From assembly GCA_036245805.1 (NCBI GenBank), contig BTRK01000002.1, positions 43,878,661 to 43,942,660 of the forward strand: DNA of 64,000 nucleotides, in the 5' to 3' direction. The first letter of the stretch is position 1; every line of letters starts with the position of its first letter. Below the pieces are notes generated by a model, which saw only the letters and a program-made list of their open reading frames with translations, had not been told where the DNA came from and made no database searches. Both the position numbers and the translations under genes were made by a program. Below are positions 20,554 to 33,266 of this stretch, piece by piece. The stretch comes from Pristionchus mayeri (taxonomy: Eukaryota > Nematoda > Chromadorea > Rhabditida > Neodiplogasteridae).

Positions 20554-21773
20554 CGATTAATCCGTATTGTCTGAAAAAATGTAATTTTACAATTTAGTTA
20601 AACTATGCGTGCATGTTCATAATTCGAAAAATGTGTTATTTTGTTGCTATCACCTGGAATTACTTTCGTTCTGCACTGATGTAGGTCTGATGAAGTGGAT
20701 GGTGAGACTACAGTTGTCCTTCTCATGTACGCGAAGCATTATGGCATCGGGTGGAACTATGCTCGTTGTGGACATTTTATTCCGGCTTACGCTATAATCT
20801 CTATTGTTTTAACATAAGTGCTCAAAGCTGTATGCATCCTACTTTTTATGTTGCATGCTTTACCCAGGATCACAGTGAGAGTGATTCCGGGCAGAACATG
20901 TACAAAACACGAAACAATTGTTCAGAAATATTCCTGTTACGAAGTGACAAAAAAGTATTATCTTATTTTTTAGGGGAAAATAATATTTAAAGCACCTTAT
21001 GTGATGATCGATGATCCTGTACGCTGATTCCTCGTAGTTAAGAGTTATTTGACTATAAGTTCCATTATTCCTTTTTTAGAACTCATCACCTACCAATTAT
21101 TGAACATCTTTACAGACAACCTCGGGTTCTTATGAAGGCACGAACCAGCGACCATATGGAAGAAAAACATAGATTTCGATTTCAGGAACGAATAAGACAA
21201 TTCAGAAATAGATCTATTTTGCATTTAAATTTTTTCAGAGTATATGCACAGTAATTCACTGCAAATTTAAAGGAGGAGTAAACTCAAAATTCAATTTATG
21301 AAGCTATCATATACACTGCCTCGAGCTCCACAACGATAAGAAGCTCCCAAATTTTCACACTCATATCTCCATTCCGAACAGAGATGGCGATTTGGCTGGG
21401 AGCCAGATCAGGGAAAGCTCAGGGAAGGGGGCGATATAGCGCACGACTTGAAGAGATTGCGTCCCTAGGTGAAACATATAATAACCGTGCGCGCGTTTGC
21501 ATTTACTCCTCCTTTAATGTCGAGCTATTGTCAGTTCGTTTTTAACAATTTGTAGAAAATTAAACCTCAGACACTCCATGAAGCCATGAGTAAACGCTAG
21601 TGCCTTCGAGCGGCAGCGGAAGATCACGTGATAAATCCTGGATAGCAAGTGTCTTTCATTTTTAACAAATCACATACATTTTGATCGAAAGTAATACCTT
21701 TATCACTATATTTTTATTTTTCACTATTATACAGTCATTATATGAACTATTTCCAATCGGAATATGCTAAAAT
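20554..21773. other. Intergenic region holding one MITE
   Basis: Apart from the TTAA element at 21267-21517 there is no supported gene. Small open frames at 20609-20990 lack splice or domain support. Confidence 0.35.
21267..21517. mobile_element. TTAA-type MITE, family 1, copy 3
   Basis: About 251 bp with ends TTAAAGGAGGAGTAAACTC and CATTTACTCCTCCTTTAA, in the same orientation as the copy at 7634 and closely similar to it. Intergenic. Confidence 0.85.
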
Positions 21774-24692
21774 TTAAGTACGGCGTTTGAATGTACCAAC
21801 CATAATGTGGTTCTCAAAGTCGGTGAGTCTCATCTTTTCGACTTTTTTCGGTTCCAACCGCGAGAATAACTTATTTATAGTTTGCGTAAATGTTTTCCCT
21901 GCGATTTTATAACAAATTTTCCGAGCACAAGATATCAACGCTAACCTTCTTCGATCTCAACTGCTTCTTGTATTCCCATATCGAGCAAAACTTTCTGCAA
22001 AGTTAATTTCTCAATATCAAATAACGTGAATAAATTAAAGATTTTATAAACGATACTGTTTCTCTCACTTCCTTTCGCTCGGGCTCATTGAGCATCCATT
22101 CTTTCGAGTTTGATTTACTGTTCTTCTTTTTTACTAATCCTTGATTTTCTGTCACTGAGTCGTTCATACGAGACAGACGTATACCCAGAATCATTCTGGT
22201 CACAGTACGAAGTTCCGCATTACTCAACCTAAAATTATCAAAATTCTGTTCGGGTCTCGCTTTTTTAAATTATAATTATTGCATTTTAAATGTTGTAACA
22301 GTACAGTCGCACCATTTATCTTATTTTTCATTTATACTCAACATTTGGAATATTTTTTGAAAATTTACATTGGAAAAGACTAACTTCCGCACATCGAACT
22401 TGCTTCGACAGTTGATGAAGTTTATTACCATATCCTTCACATGAGCCCAAATGAGAATTTCGCCTTTGGATGTTCTCTAGAAATGTTTGCATAGTATCAT
22501 AAATCCAAATTGTGGCTTACTTCTGTCTCAGTGAGTTGTTCACGACGTTCGAAATACTCGTACAAAATATTCCAGATGGCTCCCATTGATTTCTCCCAAT
22601 GTGTCGAAGCATTCGATGCAGCCTGTAGAATAAAGCCAATTTCTAAGAAAGTCATGTACACATTCATAATTTTAAAATATTTTCTGAAAAAAATAAATGT
22701 TTACGAGGGTAATGAGAAGAATAGATTGAAAATAAATTGTTCGGTCACAGAAAAAATAGCGATTTCGACTTGCCTCAAAGCTCATCGATCTCACATGATT
22801 GTTATAGTTTTCCTGTAAATCGTTTCAGAATTTTTTTACAATTTTTACAGTACAATTTTTTTATTAAAACTTACGGTTTTGATATGGAGAGAATTTGCGA
22901 ATTCGAAGGCGAAATGGCTCTCCATGAAGTATCTCTGAGCGACCGTGTCGCGATACTTATCATCGTAGATCGACTGCATTAAATATTGCACCTTTGGTTG
23001 GAAAAAAAGAAAATAACATTCGGCTCTCACGACAGGGCGTGCTTTGTCGCGCCCATTCAGCGTGAGATTCTAACCATTGTCAATACAAATTATGTAGGGA
23101 TTTTGTTTCAGATTAAACAATGGTCCAACGGCAACAGACTCACAATATTTCGAATTATGAAGGCTACGCTCTTATTGTTCGTGGCTCCGAAAGTATAGTC
23201 ATCTCGTTTTTTACCCCTGAACGAGTAAAAACTGTCGCCAGCGGGGTACTGAAATAATATTTTCAAAACAGCTGCACAAAATCGGGACACTCACTGTAAA
23301 ACCGTCACGAAAATTCTTTGAACAAGTTTCTTCCATCTCCTTGCGCTTGGCTTTCCGGCTCCTTGAAGACGATTCATCTGATGATATCTGAATGTTTGCA
23401 CACGTTAGATCCGTCTTATATCAGAATTAAACACAATTAAGCATGTAACCTCTTCCTTGTTTCTAGTTCCTTCCAGCAATGGTTCGATGACAACAGCACG
23501 TCCATTCATCTCTTTTGCGCTCTCTTTTCTAAATGGATCTCTAACTTATTTTCGAATTCTCAGTCCAATACTCGCAATCGTCCGCATCCACAGGTAGAAG
23601 GAGTGTTTCATGATACGCGCCGACCAATATTCCCCCGATGTCCCCTTCTTGCAGCGCCAGAACTCTGAATTCTCCATTTGTAAATCAATTCTCATCGTGT
23701 ACGCACCTCATCACATACTGATCGCTCGGTTTTCGGACGCTGCTCAGCTTCAGAGATACCGATAAGGGCGCTCGATCCCACACATACAGAGTCCTGCAAA
23801 GGCAGAATATAAAAAAAGAGAGTGCATATCTTGCTATGCCAGGTTATTCAATATGTTCAAGTTAACACTTCTGTGAAGAAATGTAAAAACACAATATTGA
23901 GCATAGCGACAGTCGCATTAATTAAGTACTGATTTAGAGTTTAGACATTTAATCAGATAATTCATAATTTGGCTCCTTACTCCTTTTCGTTTTCCGCATT
24001 TTTTATCTCCACAGGCCACTCACGAATAATCGATCTTCAATGAATTTCAACATCTTTTTGATTCTTGAAAAATCTCACGAAGTCACTACGCGTCCAAAAT
24101 TATTGACTGCCTCCGCATTTTTCTGCTCTCCATGCACATGGATGCGATTATAATAGTACACTGCGAGATTACGAAATCTGAAAATAATTGCAGTTCAATC
24201 ATCCAATTGTTTTTCTTCAATCATGCTATGTTTGTTGTAATTGTATAACACGAAATCGCTTCGAAAATTGAGCATTATTAAATTCATCACTCACTTTTTC
24301 CTGAGTGTCTCTTTCGCTTCTTCGAGATTATAGGCTTTCTCATTAGGCGGATTTCGATTGTGCATCAATCTCGAGATGATCTGCTCGGCTGAACAAAATA
24401 TGCATCTGCGAGTGGCAATGATAATTGCCAATGCGAAGTTTTCCCATCCGAGTAAAAGAGATGGACACATTAGGCCCTCATCCTGCCCCCACTCACTTTC
24501 CATCCTCTTCTTCTCCTCCATCACATTATTGAACATCATCACCAATTTATTACCATCCATTACGTATCGATCTCGACCTTGCAAGTCGCTCTGGACACAT
24601 GACTCAAACCATGTAAAATGAGTTAAAGTTCATGTGTTATGCTTAAATACCTCGAGCTCTTGCCAATACTGCTGCACAATTGTTGTCTCCAT
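21774..24692 (-). CDS. Unrecognised multi-exon conserved-looking protein
   Basis: Likely start ATG at 24690-24692 (METTIVQQYWQELE). Exons with good GT/AG context follow: 24291 to about 24590 (SLLLGWENFALAIIIATRRC), about 24095-24178 (FRNLAVYYYNRIHVHGEQKN), 23580-23795 (LYVWDRAPLSVSLKLSSV, then GDIGGILVGAYHETLLLPVD), 23300-23390 (Ser-rich, then RKAKRKEMEETCSKNFRDGF), 23108-23250 (YSFRGKKRDDYTFGATNN), 22860-22990 (YLMQSIYDDKYRDTVAQRYF), 22530-22620 (WEKSMGAIWNILYEYFERRE), 22390-22480, 22060-22225, 21945-22000 and a last exon ending at TAA 21774-21776 (MRLTDFENHIMVGTFKRRT). It is hydrophilic with no TM or signal peptide, so probably intracellular. I do not recognise a domain. Confidence 0.55.
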
Positions 24693-25363
24693 GGAGGCAG
24701 TCACAATCTTGGCAAAGTACACAATTTCGAAAAGAAAGGTTGGAATGCAAAGCGATAGAAAAGTAAAAAGCGTTAATCAATAACAAGGAGTGAGTGGGAA
24801 AGAGGCAGAGAAATAGTCGTTAACGGCGTCGGGTGAGAGAGGTGATAACCGCTTGTTTTGGGTTCTTCTGTGGTGCCTTTCTACTGATAAGGCGAAGCAG
24901 CTAGTGGCCAATTCGTTATACAAACTACGCATGAGGAAGTGCTGATTTCGACATCAGACAATCCTCACAATCACACCGCAGGACAGCACACGACGCATCA
25001 AGGCAAATATTAAGCGTATTTCACGGATTTTGTTGTGCATAATTTTGCATGACGGTTGGACCTGTAGACCTTTCAGTAATAAAGAAATCTAATTTTTTAC
25101 ACTTAATTCTGTAGATTTGTTCAGAAAGATTACGTGCAACACGAGCAATTTGAATTTCAATTAGAGCTCCCAAGGATACTTTGTTGCGTGAGAGATCTCA
25201 CAGATTGAGGAGGGCGAGAACAGGCTCTCTCCGCTCACTCCATTCTCCATTCACTCCTCTCGTGGGCCGTCGTGAGAGTCGGTTGGTTGGAATTTTCCAA
25301 TTTTTTTTTGTATTTTTTTCCTATTTTATTTATTCACTACGAGACTCGTTGAAGGTAGCGAGG
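24693..25363. other. Divergent intergenic region
   Basis: Lies between a minus-strand and a plus-strand gene. An inverted-looking CACTCC/CATTCACTCC cluster and a T-rich run (25295-25330) precede the start at 25364. No TATA box or other element could be assigned with confidence. Confidence 0.3.
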
Positions 25364-25609
25364 ATGCTGGTCCCGATGCTACTTCTTCTCTTCTATGCAA
25401 CCAGATCGAGTGTGGGTCTGGAGTACGCCGATCTCGCTAAGGATTGCGCGGAATTGGTAAGAAACTTTCCTGCTATTCACAATTTATGCTGTCCCTAGTT
25501 GCTAAATATGCTCATTTCGGGCTCGAGAAAGCAATAATTTAACAATTTCCAGGAGTGTTTCACCTTACCTGGCTGCTTGGGCATGGAAAGAACGCAAAAG
25601 ATGGTAAAT
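25364..25609 (+). CDS. First exons of a secreted or membrane cysteine-rich protein
   Basis: ATG 25364 opens a signal peptide (MLVPMLLLLFYATRSSVG) followed by LEYADLAKDCAEL and a GTAAGA donor at 25457. After an intron ending TTTCCAG, a second exon (25552-25602) reads ECFTLPGCLGMERTQKM before GTAAAT. Together they give a C-x(n)-C...C pattern. No further exons are seen in the next 2.5 kb, which is repeat-rich. This could be the 5' end of the membrane protein gene at 28150-32319, interrupted by an inserted block, or an isolated fragment. Confidence 0.45.
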
Positions 25610-28149
25610 AACCTATCGACAGAATTCAAGCAGTGTTTTTTTCTGTACATCTCACACGTACTGTTTTGTATTGGTGTGTCCATCAATTCGTATCGCCAAT
25701 TATTATGCAAACTATTTCATCATTTTTGACTATTCGATTGTGAAACCTTCGATCAACGAAGGAAGCCTATGATGATCCAAGCGAAAGGAGAAGGTGCTGC
25801 CACCCTTCGCACCTGATAGAGCTGGTACTTCCACTTCAAGAAACGGGATGACAGGCTCGACAACCACCACCCTTGACTCCCCTCTACCATCACAGAAGAA
25901 TTCGAGCCACATTTTGCGTGAGATGAAGAAGGATACTGGAACTTCAAACAAACACTGTATCTCGTGTCCTACACGAGCCTGCAAGAAAATGAAGATCATC
26001 CATTGATTAGTTACCACCTCACCGCGCAGCAACGGAAAAATCTGGTTGATCTATGGCAAAATTGATCACTTTATTCTACTCTGCTGGGAAGGCACCATCT
26101 ACTGGAAGATAGTTCCTGAGTACATCTAGGCTGAGTTGTTCGCGACCCCCACAATCAGCTGGGGGAGATGGTGAGTTGAGTCCTAGTACACTCCTGAGCA
26201 TCATCGGGGTCGTCCTGCTCATGGACAACGCGTGGTGCTCATCGCGTAAGTGACCCGGAAGAAAATGAAAGAACTGGAAATCGGACGACTGCCTCCATCC
26301 ACTCTATTACGCAAGCGTTATGTCGGTGGGATCAGTGAGAAAGATATTATTACGAACATCACCGTTCCATCTAGAACAGAAAGGATGAGAGAAGTGAGTT
26401 AGTGGATCAGAGTGGATGAAGTGGAGCCAGTCTCATCCGACACACTTGGAAGTCACAAAATAATGGCTTACTAGAGGTCGAAAATGCAATGAGGATCAAA
26501 GCCTAAATCCCAAGTACCCAATCGCCATGGTGTTGCTAGAGGATGGCATGGGACTCCTTGACACTCCCGTTGTGTTCCAAACACCCATGCATCCGACCGT
26601 TTCTGAGCGAAGAACGAGGGGTCGAAGAAGACATGAAAAGAAGCTGTGGGTAAGGGAGAGGGCGATGTAACGAATAGGCCAGCGAAGAATAGTAATCTTT
26701 GAAGACTAATATGTAAACGTCAGGAGGGGTGAGTGGAGAATATCTGTACGGTTCGATGGTGAAAATATACATGAAATAAATAACAATAAATAACAAAAAA
26801 AATGATCTGTGTAGACGAGGTTGGGATCATATGGTTTCGAGTTCCATCGTGTTTCGTCTATCGACATGGTTGGTGCCTGGAGCAAATAAAGGAATAATGA
26901 GATGATACAGGCCATTCTCCTCAGGAGAATCCATACAGCAACCACACCACCCTCAATCGCATTAGTTTACTACCCCCCCCCTGCATGCAGCTTCAGCAAT
27001 GCCGCTGCAGCAGAAGGTCCGCCCTTCTCTGAATCCTTACCGTACCTTCGAGCTGCGGAAGCTAGAGGGAAATAAGGGCTAATCCCAATCACATCGTGTG
27101 CCCCTTTGAGTGTCACTGGGGCAACCAACCAGATACAAGTGAACATCATGCCAGAACAAGCAGGAGACAATCTTATCTCTGTAAATCAAATGCCTCCCGG
27201 AGGGTCCAATTACCCTCCTCCAATGGGGTTCTGATTCCCTTGCAGTTCCGCGCTTTCTTCTCAGTGTATCCATAAAAGCGACTATAATAATGATGCAGAT
27301 AAAGATGGATCCATCGGCATCCACAGAAGGAAAGGGGGAGAAAGGCGGAGGAAAAAAGAGGAACTGACGGAGGAACTGATGGCACCCTCCTCCCCCCTCC
27401 CAAAGAGCACCTGTGAGGATAGATGAGAATAGAGCAGAGGACGAGGAAGAAGAAGATATGCGAGAAGATGAAAAAAGGGCATGAAGAATAAAAGGAACGA
27501 GTAGATGAAGGAAAGAGAAGAGGAGGAGAATAAGATTTTAATTAATATAAGAGAGGAAGAGGAGAGAAGAGCAGGAAACGATGAAGAGATTGGAGATGGA
27601 AGAAAAGATGAAGCAGGAAGAATTAACTCATTTCTCTCATTCCCTTCCGCTCAAGATGAGTGATGTCTCTTCTAATCCCTCTCCCACTGAACTCGCAAAC
27701 ATAGGCATCGGCGCAAGCCCATTTGAAATTTGAATCAAATGAAAAAGTATACATATTACAACTGTACATCATGAGACATTCGAAGTAATAAAAAAAACTT
27801 TTCAAAGAATCATTTCTGATTACTGGATATATCATACTTTTTCAGGTCCCTTCCAATCCTAGAGAAATAAACTCCATTTGCGAATATATTCTGATGCTAA
27901 GGTAGTTAAAATATTCATAATTATTTTATTTGGCTTAAAATCTGTAGATGGAGATAAAAATTCAATTCATATCCAAAAAAATCGCGCCTCGAATATTAAT
28001 TTGCAAAAAACTACCTTTCAAAAATTTATAAGACATAACATTTAAAAAAATGAAACATTCATAATACTTTGCTCTTACGCAGAATGTTTGCACATCTCGA
28101 ATTAATCTCACAACTTCGCACTTATTTACCCATGTAATTGCACCGTCTA
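25610..28149. repeat. Repeat-rich, apparently degenerate region
   Basis: No coherent gene. The part 25740-26530 has GC content and broken open frames suggestive of old transposon coding sequence, and 26385-26450 resembles 16985-17060. The part 26930-27270 has broken frames on the minus strand. The part 27840-28140 is AT-rich without features. Confidence 0.35.
27290..27620. repeat. Purine-rich (GA) low-complexity tract
   Basis: The plus strand is over 80 percent purine by eye for about 330 bp (GGAGGAG, GAAGAGGA, AGAAGA runs) without a fixed period. Reading frames here give serine/leucine or glutamate/arginine runs and are not genes. Confidence 0.6.
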
Positions 28150-31100
28150 CTATGCCTCTAAATTGCAGGAGGTACACCAAACGAAAGTTTCTTATGGTTA
28201 TGGCAACGCTCAACAAAGATGTCACAAAAATATCAATGACACATGTTCAATTCACGTTGTCGTGCAACAAGGATTACAATAATATGCCTCGAATGTACTA
28301 TAATAACAAACAGATTAGTGAGTTTCTATTCCAATTCTACTTCAACGATTATTACGTACTTCTACATCTGTTAATTCATTTTATTGTCCCTCGAAAAATA
28401 ACAAGTCAAGTATATCAACTGCTGTTCGTCAGCCTGAAATTTAATTCTCAATTCCAAATTAATTTAAATTGACCACTTCCAATTCGGTTGAACTCGTTTC
28501 ATTTTATTCATATTTGTGAATCGAAAGCACTTATCTCACTGAAGTAGAGAATAATTAAGCGTATTGAGAAGTGGGATTTGACAAACGAGAATGGAGAGAA
28601 AATTCCGAAAACATATCTCCAATCATGATAATTGATTTTAAAAAAAATGTAATCAGCTAATTACAGAAACAATAAATGACAAGATGCATTTGAAAAATTT
28701 GGATTGCGAGTTTATCGTCGATTTTGAAAATGGGGTTAATGGAATATGTTGGTCGTGATAATAATTCATATTTTGATTTTCAGTTGACTGAAGATCGAAA
28801 TTATGCCAATTTCTTTATTTTTCGACCGGGCAAGGTCATGATTCCTGAACCCGGTTTGGAAATTGGCTTGGTTTTAAGCACAAAAGGTTTGTATGTATCA
28901 ATTATTTGCTTACTATTTTATAATTAATTCTAAAAAATGCTTTAAAAGTACTCGATGTTTTTCGTAATCACGGGACGGATTTCAAATTTCACAGTCCAAT
29001 TTGCAGTTTCGTGTGATCCCATTATCATCGATACGAAAATCCGTACAGAAGGCGAATTCACACTCGAACGCGTTAGTCAAACAACTTTCCACTCACGAGT
29101 GTCCGATATTTTAGCTCGTTCCAAGGAGAAACGAGATGAAGTGCCAATATGATAACGTTGTGCCCGCGTGAAATATCGTGACTGTCGTTTATAAAAAATA
29201 TTCGATTTCAGTATAAAAATAGCGGGGAAGTTTATCAAAATCGACTCAGTTGTGTGCAATAACGGTGAATTTTATGGATTGTCGCAACAAAATTATAAAA
29301 GAAATTATAATTATAAAATTATAAAAATTATAAAAATTAAAAATTAAAAATTATAAAAGATTAATAAAAAGAGCTTATTTGAGGCATTTGGGATGTGAAG
29401 TATAATGGCAATCAAGTTGAAAAATTTGGCAACAATAAAAAAGCTGAGGCATATTGCAACGTAACGAGTGAGCATATTTAGCGCTTTCCACCCGTCTGGA
29501 TAACGTGGAAATATAGAGTGGTCATTGTGTTTTATTAATCATTTTAATTATCAGCGAAGTCCATGTGCGACTATGATGTACATGGGTTCGGCATGGAGCC
29601 GAGAAAGACTGTGTCAACGTTTGAAGGTGGAGTGAGAAAACTAAGTGTACGTTTTTTTTAAAAATAGAGCATAATTCAATTAATTCCTCTCTCATTACAG
29701 TGCCTTCCGGCGCAACCTAACTGGGTCATCGAAATGGCTGAGGATAGCAAGGATAGAAGCAGCAAAAAAATTGTAAAAAAAGCAAAAGGTAGAAACTAAA
29801 CGTCACTCTCATATCATTGTTATGAATGTTTTATAAAGTTAATAATGTATTTTATTCGCTTTATTCAAATCATTCAGAATTGCTCTTTTTAGGTGTGGCC
29901 ACGTGCATCTTCGACGGAGAGAGGGAGGAGCAGGCACAATACGTGTGGAATGTATGCCTCATCGATACGCCCATCTCTGTCGAAATTTATCAATTTTTGC
30001 AGTTAATTGACGAGGATTCTGGAGGCAAACAACAATATAACATTTCAAAAAGCATCAAAGTTAACTGCTTCGATAAGTGTGAGTTTTCATATTACAATCA
30101 ATGTTCTGATTGTTATATTGAATACAATGGTTGCATTTTTCAAGAAGCATGCTATTTTTAAATTTTTCAGTGTTGTGCCGACACGAATCTCTGAACAAGT
30201 CGATCTGTGATGGTGTGGACAAATGCAGATTCACGGTACACAATAGAGAATATTTATTTCGGGTCTCAAAGTTGCGCTCAACAGCCTTTGGCGTTCCATT
30301 TTCCATTAGATTAGCCCCATCATTTGCCGCTACCGGTGGCATTCGATGAGAAAATCCTATCTTCATTCCAAAAAAATATTCACTTTTCGGATTAACCTAT
30401 TTTTAATCACAAGTACAATTTAGGAGACAATAATCTGTCCATTTCGATTGATTTAGTATGGGAATATTAACATATTTCATTAGTCCTGTACGCTCTCGCT
30501 CGTAGTTCTCAAACGCTCATATTTCTCAAAAATTAATGAAATAGAAAGCTACTTCGAAATTAATGAACCAGCAATGCGCTTACAGGACTCAAAGAACACG
30601 CCTGCTTGTGAGAGAGGTTATCATCTGAGGTGGGAGATGTATGAATGCGTTTAATGATGGAATGCCATTCAGATGCGAACGGAATGAAGGTGAAGGGTTC
30701 AAGCCATGCACTATTACGTGTAGTAGGAAAGATCACAACTGGAACGTGAGAGTGATATCTTGTCGAATTATTTCCCGTTTCTTTGAGATATGGATGGGCA
30801 GAAAAACAGTCGTATTGGACACGAAAGATTTGCCCCGACTACAATGCACGAGTGAGTTGAGGAGTGAAGTAAATATATGCATGCAAATTTATGTAAATGT
30901 ATGGAACAAGGAATGCCGGGAGGTGTCGAATTGATAGTGTTGAATTTTATTAAACTGGGATCAATGAATTACGCGCTGCGAGGAATTCTGCTGGCCTATA
31001 GACTGTAGACAATGCAGTGATTGCTCAGAAATCGTCGTGTCCGCTGAGAGCGAGAGCGAGTCTCGCAAAAGCTGGCTTCTTCTCGCCGTCGGCCTCTCCG

Positions 31101-32319
31101 CCTTCCTCATCGTCATCATCGGAGTGACACTAGGCAGTGAGTTATTTGGTCTTTGATCTTTAATTTTTGATCTTGATACTGATCACAGATTTTCAGTTGT
31201 TCAGAGGGAAAATTCATTCGAGTAAAGTTGCCAAATGAGAGGGCCACATTTCCACATATCTCTGATAGAATGAGGGGGTGGGAGGGTAATAAAACGTAAA
31301 CGTAAGTTGAGGCATCCAAGCAAGGCTGGTTTGCCACCCCCGCGCCAATTCTGCGTTCAGTCTGTCCTGAGGTTATCAGCGACCTATGCGTGAGGCTACC
31401 GCCCGTGTTGTGTGCACGTGATGAGGGATTTTTGACCTGTTTCTTAACCCCCGTGGTCTGGGTGGATCTGCAGGCAAGGGGGGTCGAACTCATGACCATC
31501 GGATTCGCATTGCTGGCACACAACCACTGCGCCACCTCGCCCACCTCCTATCTCGACTATCTGCAGTCGCCTACTTCTGCTGGCGGCAGCATTGTCGCGA
31601 GCTCGAAGACGAGGGCATTCTCACTCGCAAGAAGAACAAAAAGAAGAAAAAGGCCAAGAAGCGTAAGTTTGAGCTTCCTCTGCCTCTATTGTCTCCATCT
31701 AAACTGCTGCTCATTGCATTTTAACCACATATACATCACTCTGCATTTTGCCAAAAACAAATCACAAAATCGTAAAGCAGTACCGCTCTATCGCCTCCCT
31801 AACGGGCGACTCGCAGCGCGTCGAGAGGCGATTGAGCGGTGCTGTTCCATCAACATTTGCTCTTTCCCTGCTCACTCCCATTTTCTCGCGTACGCTTTAG
31901 AATGCTCTACTCATGCTTCTCCTACAGACATCCCTCAGCCCAGCAGCAGCGATCCTGCCGTCGTCAGCAGCAACGCCGTCTCTCGCTCGCGATCCCGCAA
32001 GCGCAAGCAGGCGGAGAGAGCCATCGCGCCCTCCTCCCTCACGCCCGCGACAACTCCCTCGACTGACGGAGGGGCTGCAGCACCATTCTCGAGTGACGAC
32101 CCGCCCACACCCCTGAATCCACCCAGCAGTGTGAGGTCAGCTGCAGCACTACCGAGTTTGCCCTCATTCGAAATGTTCCTTTACAACCGCACAAAGCACT
32201 TCTCGGATAGTAAGATGGATCTTTCCCTAGCATCTGCATTTCAGTGCCGAGCAACCGACATCGTGAGCAGCGTCCAACTCATCTCGTCTGCTTTTCGAAG
32301 ACTCACAAAAATTCCGTGA
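28150..32319 (+). CDS. Multi-exon type I membrane protein with Ser/Pro-rich tail
   Basis: Exons are seen at about 28170-28318 (YTKRKFLMVMATLNKDVTKI), 28660-28745, 28784-28886 (FIFRPGKVMIPEPGLEIGLV), 28994-29150 (VQFAVSCDPIIIDTKIRTEG), 29213-29300, 29390-29460, 29555-29645 (MCDYDVHGFGMEPRKTVS), 29701-29789, 29893-30079 (ATCIFDGEREEQAQYVWNVC), 30172-30349, 30640-30850 (PFRCERNEGEGFKPCTITC) and 31018-31133 with the TM helix (SWLLLAVGLSAFLIVIIGVT). Two tail exons follow, 31559-31661 (FCWRQHCRELEDEG plus a lysine run) and 31928-32319 (IPQPSSSDPAVVSS..., stop TGA). The ectodomain is cysteine-bearing. No signal peptide was found at the 5' end; the exons at 25364 may supply it. Family unknown. A surface receptor-like role is inferred only from topology. 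Confidence 0.5.
31270..31545 (-). mobile_element. tRNA-derived SINE in an intron
   Basis: On the minus strand the head (31545 to about 31478) carries an A-box-like TGGCGCAGTGG and a B-box-like GAGTTCGACCC at tRNA spacing. The ends GCGAGG and CCTTGC can pair as an acceptor stem, but the anticodon arm does not fold convincingly. A unique tail of about 200 bp follows. It lies in the intron between the TM exon and the first tail exon of the membrane protein gene, in antisense orientation. Confidence 0.6.
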
Positions 32320-32924
32320 ATATATTCAGTAAAAGTTCTGATAATAATTGGATGGCATTGCATTGCACAACACACACAAACTGGGATTTACCGAGAGAAC
32401 GACTTTTTTTCTGACGCCATCTTGATCAGCGCATAGAATGCGACAACAGAAAAATAGTTCCTTGTATTGCATAGAAAAAAATCGAGTCTTCACGCATACC
32501 CACGCACTTCGCTTAGATCGCATGCGATCTCTGGTATCTGATCTTGCTGGCGATTGATCCCTCTCCTCTTCGCCTTCCCTATATCCAGTATAGTTTAAGG
32601 GAGGCGTTATCCAATGCTTCTAGGTTAAATTAATTATTATTCCTCCTTTCGTTATATCGCTAGTATCGAGACCTCTTCAGGAATGTGTAAGTGATGTTTA
32701 AGTTCTTCCCTCTTGTTGAACTGCTTACTGCTCATCAACTTGTTGGTGCTAAACAAGGGCAATACAGTTCGTCATTGAATAAATAACAATAATAAAAGTT
32801 CCACTCGAAAAAAATGCATACATATTTAACGAATCCGACTACACGATTCGCTACCAATCAATGTACTTGGAATCACAGGAGCGGAAACGTTCACAAATCG
32901 GGGGGGGGGGTGCCACAACACCAA
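32320..32924. other. Intergenic, no gene
   Basis: AT-rich 3' flank of the membrane protein gene, with AATAAA-like signals near 32780. No supported ORF. A G-run (32898-32908) sits at the edge of the next repeat. Confidence 0.35.
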
Positions 32925-33162
32925 TTTGATTCCAGTGAACTTGCCCTTGTGAACAAAATGTATATTTTTGCTCGTAAATAATGCTGTTCTTCGTACCTAG
33001 ACATACGATCCGATTCAGGGGTGGTCTCCGCGGAAGAGCCCAATAAAGTAAATCTTTTAAAATTAGCACAAGCCAAGTTCAACTTGCTTTTTCTTAAATG
33101 CTCATGCTTTATTTTTGTATTATTTGGATGCTCAGACATAGAGACAACAAAATATCTATAAA
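32925..33162. repeat. Dispersed repeat, copy 1 of 2
   Basis: Nearly identical over about 230 bp to 50054-50282 in the same orientation, from CCAGTGAACTTG through GGGGTGGTCTCCGCGGAAGA to ACAACAAAATATCTA. No inverted ends were seen. Probably a fragment of a longer transposon. Confidence 0.8.
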
Positions 33163-33266
33163 ATCTTCTTTGAAAATATTGCTCACTTTACATAATTTCT
33201 CTGACGCATTATCTTCTGATTCTAAACTGTTTACTCCTCCTCCCCCCCTCACTCTCTTCTCTCACC

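Noticed and set aside
31116..31544. 142-codon minus-strand ORF
   Set aside because: It is the open frame across the tRNA-derived SINE, with no protein features.
31478..31545. Functional tRNA gene on the minus strand
   Set aside because: The anticodon arm does not fold and a long non-tRNA tail follows, as in a SINE.
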